From Gigaspora rosea (taxonomy: Eukaryota > Glomeromycota > Glomeromycetes > Diversisporales > Gigasporaceae): 64,000 bases of DNA. Of the stretch, positions 7,265-19,405 are shown piece by piece. Where the stretch lies: positions 38,252-102,251 of the forward strand of contig QKWP01001708.1 of NCBI GenBank assembly GCA_003550325.1, in the 5' to 3' direction. The translations under genes and the position numbers were made by a program. Every line of letters starts with the position of its first letter. The stretch's first letter is position 1. Below the pieces are notes generated by a model. That model saw only the letters and a list, made by a program, of their open reading frames with translations. It was not told the DNA's origin and made no database searches.

Positions 7265-7642
7265 ATTGAAATTCCTGCTATTATTAATGGTATTGAGCTT
7301 TTAAATGAATGGGCTGTATTTCGTTCTTTACTTTATAATTTTCAAAATTTTAAATTATATGAAGCTTGGGAAAATATTTTTAAAATTGAAAATTTTAAAA
7401 GCATTTATCCAAATATTTCTATGTTAGCATCATTATTATTAACTTTACCTCTTTCAAATGCTTATGTTAAAAGAGTATTTTCATATCAAAATAATATTAA
7501 AACAAAATTACGAAATTGTATGTCTTTAAAAGCTCTTAATGATCTTTTTATAATTTCTTTAAATAGGCCTTCTTCAAATTTATTTGATTTTGAAAAAGCT
7601 TATGATTATTGGGCTTCTAATCCTCGTTATTTTCAGACTTAA
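7262..7642 (+). pseudogene. hAT transposase C-terminal dimerisation fragment
   Basis: 126 aa without stops. Residues about 50-100 resemble the hAT C-terminal dimerisation region: LLTLPLSNAYVKRVFS, then NNIKTKLRNCMSLKAL, equivalent to the usual P-S-S-x-x-x-E-R-x-F-S and the K-x-R-N-R-L/M-S segments. The family glutamate of the SxxxER motif is Val-Lys here. The BED finger and the catalytic DD part are missing; upstream is the foldback element. This is an isolated C-terminal remnant, and its in-frame ATG lies on the foldback tip. Confidence 0.6.
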
Positions 7643-8159
7643 ATTAGGTTTTTTATAAACAATTTTATAAAGGTTTTTTTTAGTTTGTTAAATCAAGCTT
7701 TTTTCCTTTATAATTTGTATTTTTATTTTTGTTAAAATATTTATTTTAAATTGTATTTATTTTTATATTTTAGTTAAATAAATTATATTTATTATTATTT
7801 TTATTATTAATAATTTTTAAATGTATTAAATGAAATTAAAAATCAAAAAATAACTAAAAGAAGAATAAAAGTATAAGTATAAAAGAGAAAAAATGAGATA
7901 AAGAACAATAAAGAGAGAAAATAAATAAGAGAGAAAAAAAAAGAAAGTTAAAGAAAATAAAAAAAGTAAAAAAAAAAAGAAGAAAAAGAAAAAATTTTTT
8001 TTCTATTTGAGAACATAAAAAATTTTTTGAGAACATTAAATTAAATAAGTATGTTCTCATGAGAACATAAATTTCAAAACAGATTTCCAACACTGCACCC
8101 ACCTACCAAAAAATCACGTAATTTCTAGAAGCCCCTTATAAACACTTCAAAGTATTTCT
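7643..8159. other. Low-complexity AT and purine-rich tract
   Basis: 7680-7840 is nearly pure A/T. 7852-8000 on the plus strand is an A/G tract of AAAGA/AGAGA type, which creates a spurious Phe/Leu-rich minus frame. No gene. Confidence 0.6.
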
Positions 8160-10418
8160 TCAATATAATATTTGCCAACTGAAAACTTACCAAAATGTCA
8201 TTCTTTAACCCTTACCCCCTTCAAGAAATTCAACAACAAAAAATATACAAACCAATTCTTTAGAAGTTGTTGATAACTATTTAAGCATCCATATAACTAG
8301 ATATGATAGAAATAAAAAAACAAAATACTTTTATAAAATTTTTCATCTTGGTTATTATCTGCCAAATATCAAACAAGTAGTGCGAAGTTGTTATTTAATC
8401 CCTAATAGATATTTAGTTAGTATTAAAATTTGTGGTATAAATATATGGCCAAAACCCAATATGATTCCAATGACAAAGTAATAAATACATTAACTTGGGA
8501 TGGTTATAATAGAGAAAAACAATCTGTATCAAGCAATAGATCTGTGAGTAACATAGCGACCTTATTTTTACAAGTTTTTATTAATAATTTAATAATTACC
8601 TTACATGTATATATAGTATTGTATATATAGAATTATACTTACTATGTATTTATAAATAGAAATTATATAATAATAACAAGTCTGCACTTTCTGGTGTAAT
8701 ACTTTTTGGATTCGATCCTGAATGTTTGGCAAAAAGACGAATTAATAGTGATAACCAATGTCAAGTTCAAATTCAAACAAATTAACTTTTTCATCAACTT
8801 AAATCTGAGCCACAAAAAAAAAAAGACTTCAAACTTTAGCTTCTGATATTTATAATAGAGTTGAATCAGCATTTAATTTACATAATTTTTATGATTCAAA
8901 ATTAGCACATGTAGAATTAAGTGTAAATGGTTCGTCTATTAGATTTCAAGACATAAATTTAAAAAATCACCAATTACAAATTTTAGATTCAACAGTTTGA
9001 GCATATGATGAGCTTCTAGTTTCTCGTGGCAGATATCGTGAATATGAGGTTGAAAAATATTAACATAAAATAACAAAAACTATGAATGATGTAATTCCAG
9101 TTCACACAGTTCAAATAAATTTCTTAACTCCTAATAGGGCTTATCGATTACTTAAAGACATTTTAAATGTTTTAATTTCTAAATTAGCATACAGAGATTT
9201 GGCAATATTAAAAGTAGGGGATGTAGTTCATATTAAATTAAGTAGTGATGGATGGCAGGTAAGTAAACACTATAAACATGTAATGTTTACTGCCTATATA
9301 TTAAATTAATATGATGCAGTTTTAAGTCCATCAAACCAACCTTGTATTTTTCTTTATAGCAGCATAGAAAAATATGAATCTCTTCAACAAGCTTTTAGCT
9401 TTTTAATTGAAGATTTATTAACTTTAAATACTAAAGGAATTACTGATTCGAATAATAATCATTGGCCAATTAAATTTTGGTTTGATTCTGACTGGAAATT
9501 CATGTCATTAGTACTTGGCATTAAAGGACCAAAAGCTGTTCATTTCTGTTTATATTGCAATTGTAAGAATACTGATAATTGGAATATGGATTTAGATTAC
9601 GAAAATTCATATAATACTTTGGGTCACAAAAATTCAAACCTTTTACCTTTTTTAGAAAATCAACATTGTATTCCAAATGAGTTGATGCTTCGAATTACAG
9701 ATATTTTATTTGAATTTCTTTTCTTAGAATTATCAACTGAACCTGCATTTAATAGACAATCAAAAAATAATATTGCAACAATTTGGGAGCAAATTAAGTT
9801 AACAATTCATTTTCTTGGTATCAATATATTCAAATTTAAGAAACCCAAAATTCAAAAGGAAAATGGCATTGGGCATCACTAATGGGGCCTGATAAGTTGG
9901 TTCTTTTAGAAAAATTTCCAATTGAATTATTTGTTCCAGGTCAAAGAGACAAGAAAATACAAGCACTTTGGTATGAGTTTTATTTTTTGTACCAAACAAT
10001 GTGTAAGAGTGATCTAACAGATGATGATATTATTAAATTTGAAACTTCAGCACAACAATAGGTTAAAAATTTCTGCTAACCAACAATTGAAACTAAAAAA
10101 GGTAAAATTTTACAAGTAGGACTATATCATCATAATGACATTACTTCTTACATGCACTGCTCACATGCCGTATTTCAAAATTTATAAAATACCTTAAAAC
10201 AAAAAATTAAGTCTACGATGGTTTTTATGTTCAGGTGTTGAAAAAAAAATCATAACCATGTTCAATTATTTTATAGTGGCACAACAATAGGTGGTGGTGA
10301 TTCTTTAAAGTCTGTAGCATATGAAATAAATTCATATGAAAATAGACAGCTTTATTATCAAATTAATAAAACACATCTATCTTATTCTAAAAAAACAATA
10401 AATTTTAAACTAAAATAA
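8160..10418 (+). pseudogene. Decayed transposase-like gene (SDWKF / cysteine-pair family)
   Basis: A long degenerate coding region readable in pieces: about 8440-8540, 8680-9070 (several stops), 9082-9309, 9310-9882, then 9880-10060, 10080-10190 and 10210-10418 in shifted frames. Recognisable landmarks in order: KVGDVVHIKLSSDGWQV and KHVMFTAYIL; FDSDWKFMSLVLGI with FCLYCNC (a CxxC pair); NELMLRITDILFEFL; YHHNDITSYMH; and GVEKKNHNHVQLFYSG with YENRQLYYQIN. From memory this order is typical of a large, abundant, poorly characterised transposon-associated protein family in Rhizophagus and some animals. Stops, frameshifts and a possible intron after 8545 make it non-functional. Identification of the superfamily (KDZ-like or other) is uncertain. 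Confidence 0.55.
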
Positions 10419-10682
10419 ATTCAGACTACAACTATATTTTGCTTACAAATTTCAAATATATACTTCAAAAGTCCATATGCTCATGTATAAGTGTTTTCAT
10501 TATATTTTTCTTTAGTTGCTTGTTCTTCCCAAAAGAACCCAAACTCAGCTTCAACTATTTGTTGCGTTTCAAGATCCTTCTTTTTAGTTGTTACTTTAAT
10601 CTCACTTCCTATTTCATTTTTCCCCCCAGCCAGGGTGCACAAAAATATAGCCAATCCTTTGGTAGCTCTCCTTTCTCTTATA
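10419..10682. other. Spacer, no gene
   Basis: About 260 bp between the decayed gene and a MITE. It contains a short C-rich tract (CCCCCCAGCCAGGGTGCAC near 10623-10640). Open frames on both strands here have no domain support. Confidence 0.4.
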
Positions 10683-10935
10683 TGGGGGAACCCACAGCAA
10701 AGGATGCTTCGGGACAATCACATGATTTTGAGAAAATCATGTCCAAAATTGGTATATGATTATCATTTATATAATAGTATCAAAATAATTAGACAAAATT
10801 ATGTACTTTTTTATTAATAGATTTAACTATTAAACATTGTTTTTATAAAAATATTCATTTGCTATTTGGCTATTCTATAAAATCTCAAAATTTGATTGGT
10901 TGGCCCGAAGTATCCTTTTGCTGTGGGCTCTCCCA
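10683..10935. mobile_element. 253-bp MITE, TA-flanked, TGGGG terminus
   Basis: Inverted ends TGGGGGAACCCACAGCAAA and the complementary TTTGCTGTGGGCTCTCCCA, extending about 60 bp with mismatches. It is bordered by TA on each side (10681-10682 and 10936-10937). The interior is AT-rich and non-coding. TA duplications fit the Tc1/mariner group. Confidence 0.75.
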
Positions 10936-11046
10936 TATATACATTTATACTTTCGCTGGGTTAACCTGGATTCGAAGCCTGGTTCTTGATGAAACATATA
11001 AAAAAAAAAGAGTTTCAGGATAGTGTATGGTAAACTGTTTGAATCC

Positions 11047-11259
11047 TTAGGCTGTTAGATGACTATGAAAGTGGGACTTTACATTTGCAAGAAAAACTGA
11101 CTGAAATTGGCACAAGCACCAACAAGAGGGAAGTTCAAACCCAGAACTATGAGGTACGATATAGTTACATGTGTGTTTTTTTATTTCATGAGATATTAAA
11201 GACTTCCTGATTGAATAAGTTTTAGAACATAAAAGACAATTAAAAGGTTTAAACGACAT
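11047..11259 (-). CDS. Small C2H2 zinc-finger ORF or fragment
   Basis: 70 aa with a clear C2H2 finger near the start: FNCLLCSKTYSIRKSL then ISHEIKKH (CX2C-X12-HX4H). A second, degenerate cysteine/histidine cluster (CWCLCQ...HFHSH) follows near 47-67. ATG to TAG is uninterrupted. In AM fungi such fingers are often the N-terminal part of a larger transposon-linked protein; nothing continuing this frame is seen downstream, so it may be a fragment or an exon. Confidence 0.35.
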   Translation of the reverse strand: MSFKPFNCLLCSKTYSIRKSLISHEIKKHTCNYIVPHSSGFELPSCWCLCQFQSVFLANVKSHFHSHLTA

Positions 11260-12047
11260 TATTATTTTTATTAAATTAGTATAACCATTAAAATATCACT
11301 GATTACATTTTTATTAACATTTTTTTTATCACATAGATCAGCTAAAATCCACACATATAGATGAGATTTGAATATTTAACAGAACATAATTGGCAAAGTT
11401 CACAACAACTAGCAACATATAATAAAATTTTATGATTACAAACAATAGCTACTTAGATTATTGTAAAGAGTAGCATCGTATAACTGCACGTCCATATACT
11501 AGGACAGAATTCGAGTCGTTAAAGTTAGTAAATCAAAAACATGCTAAGCTGGAGTAATGGGTATCGCCGTGGGAATAGGAGGATTTAAAAAGTAAGATGA
11601 TTTGCAATGACCTTCTGCAAAAAGTAATATTAACCAAATATAGGATAAGTTGAGAATAATGGAGAGTGCGAATGCATTTCTATATCAATAATTACCAGTT
11701 CAACTTCGGATTATTCCAATACAAGACATTATGTAATATTTATCGAATTAGCAAATTCTCAGTTTTTTTAATCAAAACTCAGATTTAATATAGCAGCCTA
11801 GTTATAAAAGATTACAAATTAGAAGACGATGATAATAAATAGTATTTTAATTAAGCAGTAAACAGGGAAATAAATATTGCTTATACAATAGAACAATATT
11901 TTTGGTTCATACTACATTTTTCATTACGCCAATAGAAAATCAAACACCATTTAACAATGTAATTTCTAATTTATTTCTGGAAGTTATACTCTATTTTTAA
12001 CATAGTAATTTTTATTTTTTAATAAAATGGTATAACAAAGAATATAA
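11260..12047. other. AT-rich intergenic, no gene seen
   Basis: No convincing frame, repeat or RNA motif was recognised in this stretch. Confidence 0.4.
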
Positions 12048-12475
12048 TTAATATATTGTTACTATACAAAGTAAACATTATTGTAATAGTTTAAAATTGT
12101 TATTTGACCATGCAACAGACTTAAACTGCATAGAGTGATTATATAATTAAAATATCATTGCTATGCAAAGTAGCATATTATTGTAATAATTTAAATGGTT
12201 ATTTGACTATGCAACATACTTAAACTGCATAGAGTAATTATATAATTAATATATCGTTACTACGCAAAAGTAACATTTTAAATCATACACCTGACAACAG
12301 ACAAAATACCCCAGGTATGCAAATACAGGAAACCCAAGTCCATACTCATCATTGCATCATTGCACACTATTCCTGATATAGGCAGAGGCAAACACATTGA
12401 GCAATTATATTATTATTATATCATTACTATGCAAAGTAGCATATTATTGTAATATATTGTTTAAAATAGTTCTTT
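12048..12475. repeat. ~100-bp tandem repeat, 2.4 copies plus an outlier
   Basis: Units starting near 12050, 12151 and 12249 share ATATCATTGCTATGCAAAG, GTAGCATATTATTGTAAT and ACTTAAACTGCATAGAG. A partial unit recurs near 12405-12470. Between them, around 12318-12385 and 12520-12590, lies a second repeated piece containing CATACTCATCATTGCA and CTGATATAGGCAGA. Confidence 0.65.
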
Positions 12476-14340
12476 AATTTATATTGTTCTAATTTAAACA
12501 TACACATGGCCTCTTTCGAAAAGCCCAGTTATTTAAACCCAAGGTCATACTCATCATTGCACAACAATTCTGATATAGGCAGACTATACAAATAGAGATG
12601 AATTCATGTGAAAAGTTTGTCCAATCAGAATCAAAAGAGCTACACTACTTAACTTGCCTGTAAACTATACACTACGCACTTTGTTCTCCATTCCTGGTTT
12701 ATGAGAAGTCACGTTTACCCCATGACAGAACAGAACCTTAAAGTCTTTTTTATTATAAATCACAACTTATTTTTATTTATTACATAACAATTTGACACAA
12801 AGCAGTATATGATATAAATGACTAGGTAAAACAATAATTCAACATAAGTCAACTAACAATTTTTATTAGGCGTCATAATTATTACTAACAAATAATTAAA
12901 ATGTTTACTAAATTCAGCACTACTATTATTGGACATGGCAAATCAACCCAACAAATATTACATTTTTCTATATTTGGGTTTGAAATGCATATTTGCTTAT
13001 TTTGGGTAAAAATTTTACAAGCCACAGTATATCCACGTTAAGTCTACAAATTTGGAATAACCAGTATGTTGGCCAAACATCTACTATTCTGATTTTTTTA
13101 CTAAATATAAATGTGCATTGGTTAAACACAGCCACGTAACAGTAATCTAATTTTTATTGTTAATAGAAATCACGGCTATCAAAATTATGAACTTATCTCA
13201 GTACCGATCTATGCTAAAATAGGTACATGAAAGCTCAAACTAATAGTACATTTGTGCCAGAAAAAATAAAGTATTTATTATAATGGCCCTATAGGTCCGT
13301 ATACATATTTTTGAAATAACTATCATGAGATATTCGGGTTACGATTATAAATTATTTTTTATTACTATTATAAGTATGTCTCAACAGCACTTCGACAGCG
13401 CTTCGACAGTGGTTTAAACAATTTTATATGTTTATTATGAAAAAGTCAAAAGCAGTTTAACGGTGGCTTAACAGCAGTTATCTAAAATCTATATTTTAAT
13501 AATACGTATTTCATAAAATTCAGTAAGCATACATATGCGCTATATTAATGCAGCTATGTAGTGGTAATTCGATTTCACAGATTTGCACAAATTCTTATCA
13601 CATAAATTTGGTGTCTCTGACAGCCTCCAAAGGCTATCGGAGTATAGTTAACTAATAGTTAACTAATATTTTTTAATAATGATAGTAATCACTTGGTATT
13701 TAGGTTTATCAGTATGAATGTGCGATAAAAACTTGCATAGCTTTAATAATCAATAGCCTGCATTAAATAATAATCAAGACTTTATTTAAATACAAAATAG
13801 CCCAAAATAGTTAAAGATAAAAATTCAAAGATTTCATTTGGCGTTATTATATTATTATTCATAACTACCAAAATTTCTGTTTGTGGAATTTATCTATACT
13901 GATAAAATTAAAAATTTCATAATGCTGAATGAGTATTACTCTAATCGCTATTCGAATTGTCATTAAGCACTGTCATATGACTTGCAGACATGTATGTTTG
14001 TAATAGTTTGAATATAGTTCAAATCGTAGTTTGAATGCTATTAGAATTATGCCATTTAGTATGATGAAATTTTTTAAATTTATTAGTATTATATCTTAAT
14101 ATCACAATACAACAATAATTTTTTTCATAAGTTTCAGCAATAATTAATTATCTGAATATGCTTAATAGAAAGTATGCAAATTTGATTTTCAAAATAAATT
14201 AGCCAAATTTAGTATGTGATATTTTGGCATTGTAATCTTTAAATCCAGATGATCTATATTATACATCAATGTGTACCAATATTGAAAAAACTAATAATCT
14301 ATAATTTGACAATGGTACATTCATTACTTATGCATATATG
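12476..14340. other. AT-rich intergenic with dispersed repeat pieces
   Basis: No gene seen. 12655-12705 (CCTGTAAACTATACACTACG...) recurs within the hAT element at about 55215-55255 and in degraded form near 16850. 13380-13490 holds short GCTTCGACAG / GGCTTAACAGC-type repeats. 13640-13670 has a short TAGTTAACTAA duplication. Confidence 0.45.
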
Positions 14341-14475
14341 CGTTGTTTGGATCACGAGTTTGAGGCAAGCTAATAGTTAATTTTAGTCGAATGCAAATTA
14401 TAATTTTTATCATTAAAAATTCTCGGCTAAATTAATCATTAGCTTGTTTCAAACTTGTGTTCCAAAATAATGCCT
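14341..14475. mobile_element. ~135-bp MITE with ~45-bp inverted ends
   Basis: The left end GCGTTGTTTGGATCACGAG, through AGCTAATAGTTAATTTTA, is mirrored by the right end ATTAGCTTGTTTCAAACTTG through CCAAAATAATGCC. Non-coding. A further GGCGTTATTTCG piece at 15012, just past the adjacent element, is similar to its left end. Confidence 0.65.
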
Positions 14476-14478
14476 TTA

Positions 14479-15009
14479 TGGGGGCATCCATAAATAACAT
14501 TATACAAGAGAGGGTTGAATGAACGATAACGTTTTTCTCAATAAGTAGGAGGGTCAAAAAAATATAACATAATTTTTTTAGAAAAAGTTGGCTAAAAATT
14601 GAATCAGTGGTCCAAATTTAATGATTTTGGTACCATTCGATTCGTATCGGTACGAGGAGTTGAATGGTACCAATTTCATTTCATTTGGATTACTGTATCA
14701 AATTTTATTGGCCAAATACTATTGGTTATTAATTATATTTTCTTATAAAATTACTAAAAAATCAATAGTTTTTTGCGAATAACTATTGATTCAGTAATCC
14801 AATGAAATGATTTTAGTATCATTGGATTCATCTCACTTAGACGAATCGAATGGCATCTAAATCATCCAAATCGGATCACTGTGTCACAATATATTCAAGT
14901 TTTTGTAAAATTTTATATATAAACTTAGGATTTTAAAAAATTTTTTTATATAGTAAAGGGGGTCCAGCGCTACTATGAGGGGTACATAACTTCATTTATA
15001 GATGCCCTC
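14479..15009. mobile_element. 531-bp TA-flanked MITE with nested inverted repeat
   Basis: The ends TGGGGGCATCCATAAATAAC and the complementary AACTTCATTTATAGATGCCC are flanked by TA (14477-14478 and 15010-15011). Inside, 14620-14875 is another inverted pair containing ACCATTCGATTCGT and ATTTCATT...GGATTACTG, an apparently nested foldback. No coding capacity. Confidence 0.65.
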
Positions 15010-15239
15010 TAGGCGTTATTTCGCCAAATACAGTGCAAATTGTAAATTAACTGAGCTCGCTATTGTGTCATTAATAAATTTTCTATTTTATTAACATTAA
15101 ATTAACAACAGCCCATTCACATTATACAGTTTAATTCTAAGGGTTTGTAATTGAATTTTAACCAAAACAACATTTTATAGTTGTTTCAAAATGCATATTA
15201 TCAAGATAATATTTAGTTTATTTGATATTTACTATTAGA

Positions 15240-15335
15240 ACCGATGGTCCTTTTAGCCCATTCTAAAAAGGGCTGGACCGGTCTGGTTCCTAAACTGACC
15301 GAAGGACTGGACCAATTAACAGCTCTACAAAGGTT
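15240..15335. repeat. Degenerate hAT-type terminus (GGACCGGTC cluster)
   Basis: Contains GGCTGGACCGGTCTGGTTCC and nearby TTTTAGCCC/GGGCT inverted pieces. These resemble the GGTCCGGTCC-rich ends of the 8.3-kb hAT element at 54799-63126, so this is probably a decayed end of a related element. Confidence 0.4.
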
Positions 15336-17447
15336 TAATAGCCTACTATACTCTATTTAATTGAAAACTAAATGTATAGATTCGCTAACAAAATGAAACC
15401 TAATATAGGAAGTATTGGATGCTTATATGTAGATAATTTTTTATAGTTATACTTATAAATACTTTTTATAGTGGACATAATTATCTATTCCCTATTTTTA
15501 TCCACTTATACCATACAAAGGATTTGCAAAAATCAGCATAGTGAACATCAAATTTAATATTATACAAAAAACGGGATTGTACTGGTATTAGAATAGAAAA
15601 AGAGCACATTTTCTGGAATCTACTGTATTATATTATGCTATCATGCTAACCTTACGTTAGAAGTATGCACACTTTTTCATAATATGGACTTTAACAATCA
15701 TAATACTAGCTTCAATTGATTGTCGATCATGCAAAAACATAATCGCTAACCAGATATCAAATACTGGTATGAGAACTTTTCATGGATCTCATAACTGTTA
15801 CAAATCGATACACAATACTATATATAGTTAAAGTTGATTTGGTACTATCATGATACAAATGCTAGATTGTGATACAAAACATTCTTGATCATAACTTGCT
15901 CATTGATATTTTAGTCTTAACATTTTTAATTATGGATTGTAAATTCAAATCAAGCATATAATATTGCTACATTATTTTAGCGTTAAGTATAATAACTTGA
16001 TCATATTGCTACATTAATTTTAGCTCACTGGTAGATCGATATAAAGCTATGAACTACAAATATCGTAAGAAAATTAGTAATTATCAAATAATCTGGACAG
16101 CAAAAATTCCAACCAAAAAATTTACAAAAAATGGAAAAATCTAGAAATCAATCATCTAAATCTTTGGTAGAATATAACTTTTTCTTAGTATTAGTTTATA
16201 TATTCAATATTTTTATTAAAATTATGAATTATTTTTTTATCTATTGCAGAGCTATTGTTCTTGTTCTTGCACTTGTTCTTGAACTTAAGACAATTATACA
16301 AAATGTTTTCAAATTCATAAAATATATAATTGACTTTTTTTTAATTATTTTTCACTCAAAATATTAGGTAATCAAACAACAGAAGAAAATTTGAAAAATT
16401 ACATTTCATAATTTTAAAAGAGCTGCATTAATGATTAACAAATTCTTTTATTCTCATCTTTGATAATTAGAAATTATCATTTAATCAGCCCAATAAAAAT
16501 CCTACGCAAAAAAAATGAAAAATGCCAAATATTGAGCAAATAGATATGCAAATTTGTATCAGACCACTGATATTTACGTCCAAAAAGCACATTTTTACTA
16601 TCAGTTGTTATAGCATTTGTAATTTCATTATGCGGATAATCGCATTTATTTTATTTTTTTTTTAATCATCAGATATCTTATCATACTGAAGTACTAGTCA
16701 TATTAACATGATAAAATAATGGCAGATGTTGTCCAGATATAGAAAAAGATGCTCAGTGAAAGTGCAACATGTGATGCTCTCAATATGTATTCACACCTTT
16801 ACTTCGCCTTATGCATAATCAAGATTTTGCGGACGTACAGCTTTTAATTTGCTGTATAACTATACACTTCGTAAAATTTTTAATATTACTCTGTTCCTAG
16901 TACTAGACTGAAAACCAGTTCTATATATAGTAGTCTCAAGATCTAATTGGCTAATTTGTATCAACCTAAATGTGATTATAATACTCGTTCACATTTTTTT
17001 TGACAAGAGGTGAACCAGTTTCTTAACTAGTTCGACTCTGGGCACCACTTCATATCCCTTAAGTATAATGATATGTAATGTGGTTTATGACAAATTTAGT
17101 TAGTACAATCCTGAAAGACAGTAAAAAAAAAGATTTTTTATAGTGATCATTATACACAAAAACCTGTTAAAGTGATGTTTGGCTAAACAATTCTCATACA
17201 ATAGATAAATATAGGACTATGGCGGCAATGCTTTTACTATGAGAATTTGTTTTAAACCAATACACAATGCCATATGTAGTTAAGGTTAAAGGTTGAAATC
17301 TCCAAATATAGCAAGCCACATACTAACTTGAAACATTCCTTAAGCACATGTATGTGCATGAAGATTAAATAAGTATATATAAATCATTTTTTCCACTTAA
17401 CATTTTTCAAATCCACAGTCAAGCAAAAAATTTCGTTTCTACTATTG
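15336..17447. other. AT-rich intergenic, no gene seen
   Basis: No supported gene. The 78-codon plus frame at 16131-16367 is Phe/Ile/Leu-rich low complexity. No repeat structure of note was recognised. Confidence 0.4.
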
Positions 17448-18440
17448 AAGCAATAGGACCTCTGACTATGTATATTATGTTTTAGAGAAATAATATAGCA
17501 CAGGGACTCGCATTAAATAGTTTAGGGTCCGCGTACTCCCTCCCTTAAAAGCATATTATATATTTCATTTATTTTTTTTTATAAAAACACTATTAAAAAG
17601 GGTGCGATCATTGAATTATCATTGTCTGTAGTAAGGAGAGGAAGATCACACAAGCTTCCTATAGTTAGTCCAGAATTACAAGACAAGAAATAGTTTGAAT
17701 ATATCCACTTCACTTTTTTGTTATTATACTTCTTTTCCTTCCTTTTCAATAATTATACAAAAAATTTCATCTATAACTTTAGACAACAAGGCCTCTGACT
17801 TTATATATATATTTTTTACTCTTATAAAAATACTGCTTTGAGAGCACGATCATCAAATTATCATTGTATGTAGTGAGAAGAGGAAGATCACACAGGCTTC
17901 CTATAGGTTTGTCCAAAACTACAAAACGAGAAATAGTTTGAATATATCTATCTTACTTTTTTGTTATTATACTTCTTTTTTTTTCTTTTTCAACAATTAT
18001 ACAAAAAATTTCATCTATAACTTTAGACAACAAGGCCTCTGACTTTATATATATATTTTTTACTCTTATAAAAATACTGCTTTGAGAGCACGATCATCAA
18101 ATTATCATTGTATGTAGTGAGAAGAGGAAGATCACACAGGCTTCCTATAGGTTTGTCCAAAACTACAAAACGAGAAATAGTTTGAATATATCTATCTTAC
18201 TTTTTTGTTATTATACTTCTTTTTTTTTCTTTTTCAACAATTATACAAAAAATTTCATCTATAACTTTAGACAATAAGGCCTCTGACTTTATATATTTTT
18301 TACTCTTATAAAAATACTGCTTTGAGGGCGTGATCATTAAATTATCATTGTCTGTAGTGAGGAGAAGAAGATTACACAGGCTTCTTACAGTTTAGTTCAA
18401 AACTACAAAACAAGAAATAGTTTGTATCCACTTCAAAATT
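17448..18440. repeat. 244-bp tandem repeat, about four copies
   Basis: Units begin at GGCCTCTGACTTTATATA: 17790, 18034 and 18278, exactly 244 bp apart. The two middle units are almost identical. A diverged first unit (17448-17789) carries about 90 bp of extra sequence (CAGGGACTCGC...), and the last is incomplete. Each has AGATCACACAGGCTTCCTA and ACAAAACGAGAAATAG. A degraded relative lies near 19700-19870. Recent unequal exchange is likely. Confidence 0.8.
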
Positions 18441-18842
18441 TATATAAACTTTTATATTATTTATAATTTAGATTGCTCTCAGGCATCAATCTCAAAATGT
18501 TTTTATTGTTTTTTGAGCTTCCCGATTTTTTTTATTTTTCAAAAAAAATTTTAAAGTAATAATTGTTAATGTCAAAAACGAAAATTTATAGCAAAGTTGC
18601 TTGAGCGATATCTTTGAATACTTGATTAATTATAAAACTATCCAAGGCAAGTATAAAAAAAAGATAATTTGTTGTAAAAAGTTTTTTATTAATTGAAAAG
18701 AAAAAAATGGTTATGCAATAAACTTATCTGTATAAAATTTATTCACTGACACTTTTGAATAATCCAGGGCAAGTACAGTAATATGATCATATATATATAT
18801 TTAAAAATATTTGATATTTTTATATCTTCTAGTATAGTCTAT

Positions 18843-19405
18843 CTGATAAATTTTTTTTATTTTAATTCTACAAGCATGTAAAATTAAAATAAAAAAATTA
18901 TTGAATTTGACCTTGTAGGTATTGCAAAAATTTTAAAAAATTGTTAAAAAAATCTTGAAAATCAGAAAAAAGGCTATGATTATAATTTTTTAGTATTTAA
19001 ATAAAAATATCTCAATACATACTGGGTCAAATTCGGTGAATTTTTTTTATTTTAATTCTATAAATTTGTAGAATTAAAATAAAAAAATTCATCGAATTTG
19101 ATTAAGAAGTTATTGAGAGATAATTACTTTAATTAAAAAAAAAGTACAATTTTTTCTTTTACAAGAGATATTAAACTTTGAATGAAGATTTCTCAGTAAC
19201 TACAGAATCAAATTTGATAAAAAATTTTTTATTTAATTCTAAATGTTTGTAAATTCAAATTAAAAAATTTTTCATCCAATTTGATTTTCAATACTTTTTT
19301 AAAACTTTAGTTTAAGTTTTCATAATAACTACAAGGTCAAATTCAATAAAAAATTTTTATTTTAATTTTACATGCTTGTAGAATTAAAATAAAAAAATTT
19401 CTTAA
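18843..19405. repeat. Four spaced AT-rich palindromes
   Basis: Near-identical hairpins at about 18843-18915, 19025-19105, 19207-19290 and 19333-19405. The stems have TTTTATTTTAATTCTA on one side and TAGAATTAAAATAAAA on the other, extending through TCAAATTCGGTGAA / TTCATCGAATTTGA. Loops are 6-9 nt and the stem is about 30-38 bp. Spacing is about 180 bp, then 127 bp. Confidence 0.75.

Noticed and set aside
7854..8102. Minus-strand 82-codon frame
   Set aside because: Phe/Leu translation of an A/G-rich simple-sequence tract.
10940..11000. tRNA-like B-box string (GGCTTCGAATCC on minus)
   Set aside because: The flanking bases do not form a T-arm and there is no A box or acceptor stem at the right distance.
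16131..16367. 78-codon plus frame
   Set aside because: Phe/Ile/Leu-rich low complexity in AT-rich DNA, no start context or homologous feature recognised.
17448..18440. CRISPR-like interpretation of the 244-bp array
   Set aside because: Units are long and contiguous with no unique spacers; the organism is eukaryotic.
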